From the NCBI RefSeq assembly GCF_020740795.1, contig NC_067282.1:149282858-149346857 (forward strand): 64,000 nt of DNA, given 5' to 3'. The notes under the pieces are model-generated. The model was not told where the DNA came from and ran no database searches. It saw only the letters and a list, made by a program, of their open reading frames with translations. Position numbers and translations under genes: made by a program. Each line of letters opens with the position of its first letter. The stretch's first letter is position 1. Of the stretch, positions 9,550 to 22,300 are shown in pieces. This DNA comes from Apus apus. Its lineage: Eukaryota; Chordata; Aves; Apodiformes; Apodidae.

Positions 9550-9990
9550 GTGCTTTCTTGGGCGTGACTCCATAATTATACCGAGTTGTGTGCCTCATTA
9601 TTTCAGTGTCGGAGCCAGGCAAAAACTTTGCTGCTGGTTTCAAAGTGCTAGATGGATGAGATCCTTGGGAACTGAAGCTGAGACTTAGAAGCTGATCCAA
9701 ACTCCATTAAAATCTGCAGAAAGCTTTTCAGCGCTGTCAAGGACGTTGGGATTAGGCCCTTAAAGCAGTTTGTGTGAACCATGAAACGTGGGTTCCAGGA
9801 CCTGAGCCGAACATGTGTCAGTGGCCAGATTTTGGTCAGTTTTCAGTACACGGGTGTTGTGGGGGTAGTGCGTGACCTTTCCTGTGAGCTTGCCATTTAA
9901 AAAGGATCCAGCATGTAAGCATTGATTGAAGAGAATTAATGGCTTTCGTATCCTGGTGCAATTAATGAAATTGTCGATATTGATAGTAAA
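9550..9990. promoter_or_regulatory. Candidate conserved non-coding block at the edge of the CpG domain
   Basis: Composition drops abruptly to balanced, non-repetitive sequence at the end of the CpG-rich domain. It holds ATTGATTGA at 9921-9929, AATTAAT at 9934-9940 and CAATTAATG at 9960-9968. I see no open frame of interest and no repeat. The regulatory call is only a suggestion from site density and position. Confidence 0.2.
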
Positions 9991-12981
9991 TACTTGACTG
10001 TTAGTTGGGAGAGCAGTTGTGACATTTCAGAGCACAGATATGACACTGAAGCTTGTGGTCACAGGTCTCGATTTTTTGGGTGCAAAGCAAGTGGTTGACT
10101 TTGCAGCTGAAAGCTGCTTTGCTTTTTGCAACACCATTTGCTGATAGATAAAGAGGAACTTGCTAGTGGCTTTTTTCCTTACTTTCTTTGAGCACTTTTC
10201 GTAGTCAAGCAAAAACGTTACTTCTTTTTGTTCCAGTAAATGAAAGGAAGTTCTTTACTGTTCCAGGGTTTGGGTCCATAAAGGCTCTTACCTGCTGAGC
10301 AGTCAAGATGATCCAATGATTCTTTGAATCCTGAATTCGACATGATACGGACATGTAAAAGAAATACCACTGGTCCTTTATATAATTGGACCCTACTGTT
10401 TGTTTTACATCCTTTCATACCCTATAAGATGTCACATTGAAAAGAAATGAAACAAACAAACAAAAAACCAACCCAAAATATTTTATTTCCTGCTGGCTGA
10501 GGAGTTTCTGCCTACAATGTGTGCACAGCTGGGCCCAATCCCTGGCAGCTCCCTCTGCCTTTAGCAGCAGCAGAATGGGTATCTAAATGCAAGTCCCAGA
10601 ACTGGATCAGGTCTTCATTTCTGAGGGTGTTTTAATAACTTGGTAAAATACGTTAAGATTTTTTAGCTGTTTGTAAATTGGTCAGAATTCTCTTGAACAA
10701 AGACGATAATTTTCTGAGTCAGTGAAAATACAATTATTTTATTATTTATTTGCTAATGAATTAATTCTAAAATACTTAGGGAGGGGGAATTGCAGTGCTT
10801 TTCATTGCTCTGAAATCTGTTATTTACCTGCAGTACAGAGAGGTCTTTAAAAGGAGGGAAGGAAAAAAGAAGGAAACCAAGCTTTTGCATAAGAGTAGCC
10901 AGACAACTCTAAAACTATTTCATTTATTTAAGTTACACTTTAGGGTTTACAGTCCTTAAGATTTTATTTGGGTCAAACCCTCATTAAAGCAGGGACTCTG
11001 GGTTCAGACAGATAAAACTTTTGTCTGTGAAACTGTAAAGAAACGTGTAGCCTCTGCTGGTCTCTTGCAGCTGCACCGTCACATCTATTAAGCAAACGAT
11101 CTTCTTGAAATTAGAAGTGACCATTTTATGCTAAGATAGTTGAGGTGCTGTTAGAGCTGTCCCACAGAAAGTCACCGGTACAGTGTCCTGTGTCCATCAG
11201 GGTTGTTGGCTTGTTTGCTTTTAGAAAATAAGGCTGTTTTTTTAGCCACTGAACGTGCAGGCAAGGAAGAAGGTTAGTGTCGCTGCAAAATCTGCGGCAT
11301 CTCCAAATGTAAACACTTCTGCATTTCTGTAGCTTAATTTGCAAGTGGTTTGCAAGCTAGGACAGCCAGAAGGAAGTGCATCCCCTGGGATACTATCTGC
11401 ATACGTAAGAGTGCACCATAGCAAAATAAAGCTGAAATCTTGAGATCGCTGAAATCCGTATGGTGAGGAAACATTAGAGCCTCTTCAGGTGAAAACTTTT
11501 GAAGAGGGGACTTGATGGTTCGTAACAAGGCCTTCAGAGCAGCTGTGGCCTGTCATGTAACTAATACAAATATAAGGTCAGTCCTTTGGGGGTACTTGAT
11601 GTGACATTCGAGTCCAAATAATTAGCTCACAATCCCGTGAGCACTGAGGTTTGTGAATCTTCTGAGTTCACCCGCTTGTCTGTGTCCCCACGTCTGCGCC
11701 GGATTTGCTGTTTGTTTCTTTGTGTCTGGAAATGAACACCCGGTACAGCCCGACCCTGCCGGAGCCCGGTGCCCCGGCGGCCCCGGGGATTTGACTGCTA
11801 ACATCCTAGTTAGGAAGATGGGTAGCATAAAGGGTATTTGATGGCTGGGTGATCCTATAGATAACAAGCGTAGGGAGGAAGAGTACGTGGTGGTGATTCA
11901 GCCAGTGGAGGCCTGTGTAGGTTTTTTTAAGAAGTTTGTACTAAAAACATCTTTACCTACATCTGTCAGGTCCAGTGTCTTAGTTTCTGTATTAAAAACT
12001 GCAAAACAATTTGGTGTTAGAGATGGCTCCTGATCCTGTGATGGCTCCACAAGGGAAACACCTGTTGAAGTCCATGTTGAAGGCCTGGGAGAGGACAGGT
12101 GCCCACAGTCAGCTCGTAATGGTCCCTTCCAACGGCTGGGAATGTGTAATAACTTAATTGCAGATACTTTGCATACATAACTAGCAGTCCTGTCTTCATT
12201 CCCACTTATTTTCTCTCAGAACATTTGCAGCAAGAGCAGTTTGTTAGCTATGAAATACTAGCTAGTGTGAGGAACAGTGTTTACAGTCAGTGGCAGAGTG
12301 TTTTTGGCTTGCTGGAAGTGCTGCAGTTTGATTCTCTGTATACAAATAAGCATTGGGGTAAAAACTTTTGGCCATTCTTCCCTTCCTGATAAATTTGAAA
12401 TCAGGAAAAGTGGGAGAGGGTTAAATGGAGCCTTGCCTCTCATTGCACCCAGTAAGGAAGAAAAAGCTCATTTGCAGCTGAAATTGCCTCAAGACTGAAA
12501 CAGCATAGTGCTGTTTCTTTTCCTTCACTTTCAGCTATAGTTAAGCACTTTATTTTCTTTTGTTGGTAAGTGAACTTAATTTCTCTGAGATTGAATTTGT
12601 TACAGGAACCAAGGAGTCAATTCACAGGTATGAATGATGAGTTTGCAATTTATTAGTAGATTATCCTGAGCATTTTTGTGCAGGATCCCAAATACTATTA
12701 TAATGAGAAACAAAACATTTTAGATAGCTGGAACATTCTCTGAATGAGCAATTCCCTGAAGCTTACATCTCTGGAAATTAGAAGCAATAATTTTGGAGCA
12801 GCAGAATGGGAATGTATGCTGGGACTTCATCAGTTTTCTAGGCTTGCTGTGGTCGTTGCTCTGACAAACTTCCTGATACAGCTTTGGGTGCTCATGAACC
12901 CTGTGGCATAGACTCAAACACTTAGAAATGCAAAATCTGCTTCTCTCAGGGTTTTGATTGGCTTAATGAGTTCCTATCCAG

Positions 12982-13003
12982 AAAAAAAAAAAAAAAAAAA
13001 AAA
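12982..13003. repeat. Poly-A run in intron 1
   Basis: An uninterrupted run of about 22 A. No retroposed gene body is recognisable upstream of it. Confidence 0.9.
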
Positions 13004-15369
13004 GAGATTTGCCTGGAAGGGAAGGACTACAAGTTTTCAGTGTTAGAAATGATTGCCTTTTTTATAAAAAAAACCTGTTACTAGAAATAAAACTATTTGT
13101 TGCTGCTTACCTTCTCTTTCTTCTCTTTTTAAACTTTCACTCCTTAGAATAATACTATCAAACTATCCTGTTTTTTCAATGCAGTCATTTTTACTAGTTT
13201 GGCTACTTGGGACAAGGCTTAGAGGCACTCAGATGAAGTCAGGTAGAGCTAAATACATGAAAAATGTCTTCCATGCAATTGTAAGCTCACAAATGAGACC
13301 CCTAAGTCAACAAAACAGGCATGAGTTTTCTATTCTTGCATAGATCTGTAAATTCAGATCTAGCTTCTGCTCCACTTGTATAGCAATAAAATAAAAGAAG
13401 TGCAGTGGCAAGGTGGACTGTTCCCCATGCAAGGGAAATTTAAAAGTAGCAGGAAAAAAAATAAAGTGGGAATAAATACAGATACCACTAAATGCAATGA
13501 TACCAGTCTTAAGGTATCTTTCCCCCCCACCCCCCATCCTATTCACTGCTAAACTATTTCAGAAGTGCTAAAGCTGTCTCAGCTGCAGCTGAGGAAGGGC
13601 AGTATGGAAGGGAAGCCCAGTTCATATGGGGGATCTCAGGGATGGTCATCCAACCAGTGTCCCAGAGTCCAGACCCTCCTGGTGACAGCAATGCATACCT
13701 AATTCAAAAGGCCCCACATAGAACATCCCTTCTACAACCCATGACACTTTCCAGCACCCCCTAACAAAGGTGCAACCTGCTGCAAAAGACTAAAAGCTCC
13801 TCTGTGTCTGATGAAAAGCAGGGCAGGCTGTGTGTTCTGCTAATATTCTAGGATCTTGCGGAAACAAGCCATTTGTTGAATGAAATTAATGAATGATCAT
13901 ACTAAGTAGACCCAATGCTTTCCTTTGAAGGGAAAAAAAATAATCCTCAACAACATGACTTGTGTGGTTCCTATCTCCCCTGACAGACACTTTAACCAAG
14001 AATACGTGGCAGGATGTCCTAATTAAGCAAGTGAGTATTTAAGGCTGCTGTCTTCTGCAACATAGCTTGTAAGTAAGTACACTGCTCCTGGCTATTCCTG
14101 TCTCCAATGCTCAGAGGAGAGTAAAACCCTTTCTGTCCCTCTACCCCCTACAGAACTTAATCAACCCAGGGAAACAAAAACTCCTGGCTGATTCTTGAGG
14201 TGCCAGTGACCTTACAGACACTGTAAAATAAAATAAAAATGGTGCAAGCAAATGTGGAAGTGGAGTCCTGCTCCACCAGTGCTATGCGTCAGGATACAGC
14301 AGTAGCACGTCTTTCTGTGAGGAGAGATGCCTGCTCCCGTGATGGGTGTTCCCTGGGTGCCTAAGTTGCTTATGTGGTGGCTGGAGAGAGTGGCCTTTTT
14401 TGCAGAGTCTCATCCATCCCACAGCACAGCCCTTCAGCTCCAGGTTTCTGAGTGGCAGACCTGGCTGAGCAGCAGGTCAGAGATTTGCTGGCTAACATGC
14501 TTGGCACCCTAGGGCCTGCAGGAGAGGAGCCATGGCTGGTGCTGTGTGATGAAGATCCTGTCAGGGACAGGCATGAGAGCCGGACCAGGAGTTCTCACGC
14601 TGAGCCAAACAGGTCTAACGCGTACTTTGTGTCCATAAAAGGCAGCTGCTTCTGGGCCTCTCAGGGTCAAGGGTGAAATGAGCTATATTTTAGTTATCAA
14701 CCAAAATTTGTCTTTATGGGAGGCTGTGTGCAAGTGACACATTTGCTTAGTGCTGTGCTGTGTTTGCACGTCAGCCTGTGGCCCAGCTAGGCCTCCTGGG
14801 AACTCACTTATGTAACACTGTGATGCAGTAACTCAGAGGAGGAAGCACTTAAGAGACCTCCGAAGTCCACAGAAGAGCAAGGTAGCTGCTAGGTGAGATT
14901 TACTCCATGCCTTGTGCAGGCTGAGAGCTGGGACACCCTGCAGGGCACTCTCCTCCTCTGTAAACTGTGCCCTGTTCTTCCTTCCTTCTTCCTGAGCAGT
15001 GGCAATAACAGATCCTGCTGGTTGGATTGACTGGCTAGTGCAAGTTTCCCGACATTGGAGCTCACATTCCGCTCCTAAACGCAGAGCCGTGGGGACAATA
15101 CTGGTGTGGAGGCCCCTCTAATGCAAATATTTTTTTTTAAAATTAGTTGTGGTAGGGGCAGCAAATGGTCTCCATTGTAATGAGGTGGGAAGAACTGGGG
15201 AGGATTGCATTTACAGAGCAGTTTAATCACATGGATGGAGCAGCGTGTTCACCTCTCCTCCTTACTGGGTCATTTCCACTTTGAGCTCTGCAAACAGACC
15301 ATCTATTGAGTAGTTAGTATTCAGTGCTGAATATTCAATACTGGACTCTTGTTTTGGTAAGTCTTGTGC

Positions 15370-15390
15370 AAAAAAAAAAAAAAAAAAAAA
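15370..15390. repeat. Poly-A run in intron 1
   Basis: About 21 A followed by a purine-rich stretch. I see no associated SINE or retropseudogene body. Confidence 0.9.
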
Positions 15391-16190
15391 GGAGAAGGAA
15401 AGAAGACTTCTCTTTTTTCTCATGTTCTTTCCCTGAGTTTGCTTTGCATATTGTTCAGAGGAGACTGGAGGCTTCTCAGAAAAGCCAGGCTACTAGTTTT
15501 AAAAGCACTGGTCTACTTTCATGGTGGAGGGAAGAGATGGTCTGGAAGGTACTACATTCACACAAGGTTTATAAATCTGTAAGTCTAGGCACATCAGGAC
15601 TGAGAGACTTTCCAAAAAGCACATTAAGGCTGTAAATTAATAGCGTGAAATGTTTGCTGTGTATACACAGATTAGTTCTGAGAGGTACTAATCTTTGTGG
15701 GACTATGTTATGATGATTTATTAATGTCCTCTTTGCTAGTTTTGGTATACAGTTACTCTGAGAACTGAAAGAAATGATGTTCTTTATTTGTCTCTGCCTA
15801 GTCAGTGCCAAATGGTTGTGAATAATGTAATAGCTGCATCCTTTGACAATAGTGAGAAACAGCTGGGTTTGGAATAGATGTGCATGAAGTGAGGAGAAAT
15901 AGCCATTATTTGAGTAAATGTACTATCTCTCTCCTTTGAATCACACTCTTCTTGAGTCAAGTGATTTTCTTTTTCTTACTGCTATGATTATGTCCTGGCC
16001 CCAGAATTGACTTTGTGTGTTTGTCTTCTCTTGTTCTTTCAGTCTACCTGGTTGGATGCTGTTTCTAATCATAAATAACTGCTGTACTCCCATTCCTTCA
16101 AAAGCTGACCTCTTTTCTCCTGATAAAAAATAATAACAATTAAAAAATCCTCTCTGTAGTTACTTTCCTCCTCCCCCTTAACTTCTGACC

Positions 16191-16336
16191 ATAGAATCAT
16201 AGAATGTCTTGGGTTGGAAGGAACCTCTAAAGGTCATCTAGTCCAACCCCCCTACAATAAGCAGGGACATCTCACACTAGAACAGAATGCTCAGAGCCTC
16301 ATCAAGCCTGAACTTGAATGTCTCCAGGGATGGGGC
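16191..16336 (-). mobile_element. CR1 LINE 3' fragment, minus strand
   Basis: The stretch begins ATAGAATCATAGAATG and continues with GGTTGGAAGGAACCTCTAAAGG, TCATCTAGTCCAACCCCC and CTCCAGGGATGGGGC. This is the reverse complement of the conserved CR1 3' end found throughout bird genomes. It is a typical 5'-truncated insertion of about 146 bp with no coding capacity. It is among the strongest evidence that the sequence is avian, or at least sauropsid. Confidence 0.92.
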
Positions 16337-19300
16337 TCTTTTCCTTGTCATCCTTTTCCCTTTCCCACAACCAGCCTCTTCCCTCTTCTCTCTCTTCCCT
16401 GAGCCAAACAACCAGTGTTTCTCTTATCTTCCACCTATATCTCACATCTTTTCGTTTTGTCATCTTTGTTGGCTGTTCTTACTGATGTACTGACATTTCT
16501 GTGCCAAACTGCCCTGCCTGATGGATTCATCAGCTCCTGAGGCAGAGGGAAGCATTTCATGGGTATTTGACGCAAATCCTGTTTCTTCCTGAGTCAAAGA
16601 CATCCTGTTCAGTCAAATGACTCCAGCCTTGTGCAGTGGTGAAGCAGAGCTGAATTAAGGATTTGAAAACTCCATGTCTTCCCATGCACACTGGTGAGTT
16701 GAGGAATCATTAGTAGCAGCTGGGAATGTTTAACCCAAAAGCTGGTGAGCAAAGACTGCTGTAGGTTACAACTTTGTGATAGGTACCCAGAAATTAAGGT
16801 CCTATGAGCTCTCTTGTGTGTCTCATGTTCATTCTATAGCATAAGAAGTTAATGAAATCTGGGGGGTAAAGAGCATAAAGAGATTCTATTCTATAAAAGT
16901 ACTGGCAATAATCAGGAGGAATGTTTGCATTTCCTTGGAAAGAAACATTGTGACAAAGTTGGAGACAATGACAGTATTTACTGGTTTGTGCAGTAGACTC
17001 TGAAGAGTTGAGGATCTATAACCCATCATGTTGTAGAAGCATGAGGGTACACATTGTTGTAGGCGGAATTGGTGCTTGGAAAGCACCTGATACATGTGTG
17101 ATTATCCTACTGATAAAAAAATTAGCACGTTGTACACCCATGGAAGTTAAGTGTCCTGGGAGAGATGAACCGGTCAGTTACTGGTGTCACTAGCTTAAGA
17201 GTGACAATGAGACAACGTCACAGCACTGAAATTGGACCAGGTGAGGTTATCTTTGCTCTTAAATGGGGACTGACCTTGCTGTAGCAAAACCCAAGTGGTT
17301 ATTTACTGGGCTGGTGAAACTTCTTTTTTGAAATAAAATTATAGACAGCATCTGTGTGTGACTGGGAGAGGGAAAGGACTACTCCCAGTTAACATGCATA
17401 CTGAGTTAGAAATGTGAAAGTAATATAGTATATAATTCTGGAGAAGGGACTAGGACTTCAGACGTCTTGCCTGACCCAGGTTGGAGGCTGTCCTAAATGC
17501 CAGAATCAATATGCAGAGGAATCTTGTATTCTAGGATTCCTGAGGGTGCTTGGTCTGCATTTAGGATGCAGCTTCTTCTTCTTAAGGCATATTGTTGACA
17601 GAGCACTTCAACAGAAGTATCACATTTAGCTGAACTTCTGCATAATGCAATGAGTAACAAAAAAACATGTCATAAATTCCACTTTTGCCTGCCCAAGTAC
17701 TCTAGAGAAGTTAAAAGATTATGAACTATGGTGCTTTTTGTTATCTCAGTTTAAACACAGTGTGCCAGTTTTTTAATATGTTATCAAATGAATTAGCAGA
17801 AAATTGGTTCTAGGAGCAAAGACCTGGTTGAACAAAACAAAAGAGCTCTCAGAGATTCAAGACAGTAATTCTTTGCATTCTTATGGTATCATGGTGAATC
17901 TCATAATGCTTCTCTAGAATAATGAGTTAAAGAAAAAGAACAAAAAAACATTCCTGCCAACATCTAGTAAGTGCCCTGGATCAATGTCCATTAACCCTGA
18001 AATAGTTCCAGGAGAACTGTATGCCAAGAAATGAGAACAAAAGAAAGGACTGCAACGAGGGTGCCCAACATTTTGCCCTGCTGGAAATGAAATAAAAAGT
18101 TAGATTAGCAAACAAAGCACCTAGGTATCTGGCAGCTTGTCAGGGTAGCAGCTCTACCATCTGCACCAACGCCATGTGTCACTGTCATCCCTGAGGAGCA
18201 GGGCTCTTGGAAGAACAGAAGATGGCTATGCAGAACCAAGGAGGACACTGGCATGATTTCCGGTGGAGCTTGAAGATGTTCCTGACAGCTCGTGTGCACT
18301 GACTGAAGGATACATGCCTTGCCAGGTGATGACATTGAATGAGACAGCTAGAAGCAAAACCAGTTATCTGTGTGGTAGGTCCACCTAGATGGTCAAAGAG
18401 GAGCTATTCTTTGAATGAGGAGTGTCTACATGGTGGAGTATTTGGAGGGAACAGCAGTTGGATAGTGGTTCTGATAGGATTTCACAAACCCTTTATTTGG
18501 CAATGAAGAGGTAGATTACTTCACCTATGGAAGTCTAAATCTCAAAAAATCCCCGTGTGTGTGATTAGCTGTCCCTAATAGCTTGTTCTTCTTGATGTCA
18601 GTTGATCTTGCTTAGTTGAACACCTTTCATGGGAGTCAGTGGCTGCCAAGCCCTGTCATGTTACAGGCACACAGTTGTTCCTAACATTGTGCAGAGACCA
18701 GGCTAGGAGATCTTGCTCAGGTCTTGGTTTTACAGCAGGTTGAGGTTTCAGAGAACAGGTGATTTTTATTTTTATTTTGTTCACTTTCTTTCAAGCAGTG
18801 TGGTTCTTGAAAAGTTTTGAATGTGCTGTTGTAAGCAGCCCTGGCAGCACTCCAGCAGCATGACACTTCTCAGGTGGCAGATGTGCCTAGAACCAGCAGC
18901 CCTGCGCTGCAAGGTGTGTGGGGGATTCAGAACATGAATCCTCTGCTTCTAGTCACAGCAGGAGTGATGTGCAGCAGGTACTAGAGCAGGCTTCAAAGGT
19001 CAGACTTCACGTTTATCCCCTAATAAACTCCCCCAACAGAAAAGGGTAGTCTCTTCTGCATTTAAGAGACTGTTTTAAACTAGTGATTTGTCTTCTAAGT
19101 TGAGAAGACTAGTTGAACCAAGACATTGATTGGTGTAGTTTTCATTTGCACCAGGGAAAATATTAGATGTACTGGCTAATGTTTTGCTTTAATTCATATG
19201 GCTGTTAGAAATGAGGTTTGCAGCACACTAAGGAATAGTCAAAGCAGACAGACTGTTCAGACATTATGAATTTAGCAGCTGTGGAGGTTAGAAATTCTCT

Positions 19301-22300
19301 GTCCACAGCAACGGTGCAACACAGACATGCACAGAGGGTTTGCTGGGTGGTGGCAGGTCTCAGATCATGTTCAGCAAGACAAGCTCTGCAGAAAAAAGCC
19401 ACAATGGATGCATTTACTCTGAGACAGACAACAGAAGCAGCTGTCAGGGCAGCAATGGCTTTCTTCAAAAAGAAAAGATAGAATACCCTCCCATCAAGTC
19501 CACTGAAAATATTTGTGATAGATATGATACCTGCTTAGTACCATGGGCTAGCAAACTAGAAACAGGAGGTTCTGTGACCTTTGGTCAGCCTCCTGAGCTT
19601 TTGGGGTTTTTACCTGCTAAATCTGCTGATTGCAACCACTTTCTTTTGGCCTAGTGAGATGATCAGCTAGGCAGCATTGCTGGCCAGCTTGATACTGAGA
19701 TGCTTGGCAGCAATGCTGCAGGAAAAGATGAGTATGTCTTCTCCCTGAGAACCATGAACAAATAACTCAGAGGGGTGCTAAGACTCCATATGCATGACAG
19801 GAGTTCCTCCTCTGTCATGGAAACTGTAAAATTAAGGCTGTCATGGCTTCTAAGTATTCATTTTTCCAACAGGTCCCCCTGGAAAATTTGATGGTCCCTT
19901 TATATTTTCATAATTTATATTTGATATGCCTTTACTCACAGTTACTTTCTACTCTTTTCTACATCTGCCTAGAGAAACTGGGGGGGGGAAATTACAAGAG
20001 TAGCTATGAATAAAAATAAGGAGTTGGACTGTTGCAGCTGTGCCATCCAAGTTGGTCCATGGATCAGGTAGTAGCTTGGGTCCTGACAAATCTCTAATTC
20101 TTGTTCCAGAGGTAGCTCTGTTTCAGTGACAGGCAGCCACAGTTGTTCTGTGGAAGAAATACTAGTCCCTGTGCAGAGCACTAGGTACATTATTGTGGGT
20201 GTTGGCAAGCTGCTTTAAAATTCGGGGTATGGGAGCCAGTCTAGAGTTGAAGGTGTGTGAAAGGGATTTCTGAGCAACTGCTAGGGCTGTGGTGAACTAA
20301 GAGTATGGTAATTGTGCAGACTCTGATATTGTTATTACCACAAGCCTTGGCTGTGTTTCTAGAACATGAGGATTCTCATCTCATACAGTTTCAGTAAAAA
20401 AATAGTGATTCATAATGATGCCAGTGATACGATCATACCCAGATCACAGCACATGGCATTATCAGGACAACCAGTGCAGTTAGTACTGCTGCAGGGTAAT
20501 GAGGTGAGGCAAAATGCAGCTTACATTAGATGACCACAGAGTTTCATTCTACCTGTGAAGTATTTTAATCTCCCTTCAGGATGCACACATGTGCCCACAG
20601 GGCTGCAGTCAGCAGCTCTGGGTACGCTCACCTCCCAGCTGTGCTGCACAGCCCCTCCAGCTGCTTTTGGCATCCTGCTTGGGTGCCGAGCGGGACACAG
20701 TGGCTCTCAAAGACCCAGAGAGGCTGTGATTACAGGTTGTGCTAACACTGCAGCAACTCTGAACCCTCCTGGCAGGACAGCAGCTGCAGAAGCCAATGCC
20801 AGCTGTGATCAGGCCCACCTCCTCTTCCCCTCAGCAGAGCAGAGCCCAGGTGGCTCTCTCACTGCTCTTGCTATGGCTATGCACACATGGGAGCAATGAA
20901 TGCTTTCTTTCTGGGCTACAAATATGCTAAGCCAATAACCATTACATAAACAAGATGGAGTAATTATCTCATTAAATTCACTGGCAGTATGCAGGCACCT
21001 CTGCTGTATTGTCTCACGTCAGCTGAGGCTCCACAGGGAGAATCCTTCAAAAGGTGTCTTCCAGGAGCAAACCCTTCCTTCTGAAAGAGATAATTCATTA
21101 AAACAATTTGTCAAAGATACATTTAAAAAAACAGTTAATACTCCTCGTTCATGAAAGTTCCTTCCCCTGAGTAGCTCTCATGTGCTTGCCTCTGTTTCAG
21201 GGAGTACTAGGCCTGCCTTTCCAGCTCCTTGATGAGGCACCATGCCAATAAAAATACACTTGTTGGTGTGAAGACCAGAGCCATAGTGGAGACAAGGGAA
21301 AGCCGTGCAGGCCTCTGTCCTGGCAACTCTTAAAAATAAGCTCAGTTTAAAATTCTGTTGTTAAAAATGTTGTGGACACATTTAATGGAAGAATACCCTC
21401 ATGCTGGAGGTTCAGTGAATCTGTCGCTCTTACCAAGATTAGGACTAAAAGAGAAGAGATTAAATAAGAAGCAGAAGTAGTTCCATAGCTCTTTTTAGTC
21501 CATCTTTTAGCACTTCATTGTGAGCAATTGATGTTTTTTTGTTTGTGTCATGATAAGTGGTTCTGCCAGAAAATTGACACTGGGAAAATTATTGTGATTT
21601 GAATAACCATCTCCTTCCCTTCGTGTTGGAACCCTGCAGATGATACAGTGTATTTGTACTTGGTGATATGCAAAATTATATAAGGAAAATTATAAGGTTA
21701 AGGGATATAGTAGTGCACTTCATTATAATTTACTTTTGATCCTTGCAAAATTAAACACTTCATGTAGCATTTGAAGGTGCATCTTCAAAATACCTTATGT
21801 GGGGAAGAAAAGAACAGTTTCCCACATCATCTTAGTTGCATTCTTTGCTAGTAAGGTTGTAACAGCTTCCATATCATGTCACAGCACAGAATTATCAGCA
21901 TGTGAATACACTACATTTTATGACTAGATATTAATTTATTTATTTTGCCTGGGTGTTTTTTGGCTAGTGCTAATGCTTGCTCAAACCACTTTGTTGGTAC
22001 AGCTGAGGGTACATTGTGCTGGGGCTCAGGGTGCAACAGAGTCCTAGGGAGCAGGGAGGGGCAATGCCTTAAAACATGATACACTGAAAACATAATGAGT
22101 AAAAACACACCCTGTATGAGACAGGATGTACTTTCTTTTGCTCTCACAAGCACTTCCCACTAGGAATCTGGGTTTTCAACATATTGTGTTAACAATACAT
22201 CATTTTTATCAAGTCTCATACGCACTTCTGCTTAATCACCACCTGAACTCTCCATTACTCTATGACTGCTCCCTGCTGTGAAATCCTGTCTTTGAGAAGC

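Noticed and set aside
10895..10907. GTAGCCAGACAAC as a third X-box candidate
   Set aside because: The right half-site lacks the invariant G (GACAAC instead of RGYAAC), which makes it a poor RFX site.
12100..12140. GGTCCCTTCCAAC word resembling the CR1 3' region
   Set aside because: The match is confined to about 13 bases without flanking CR1 sequence.
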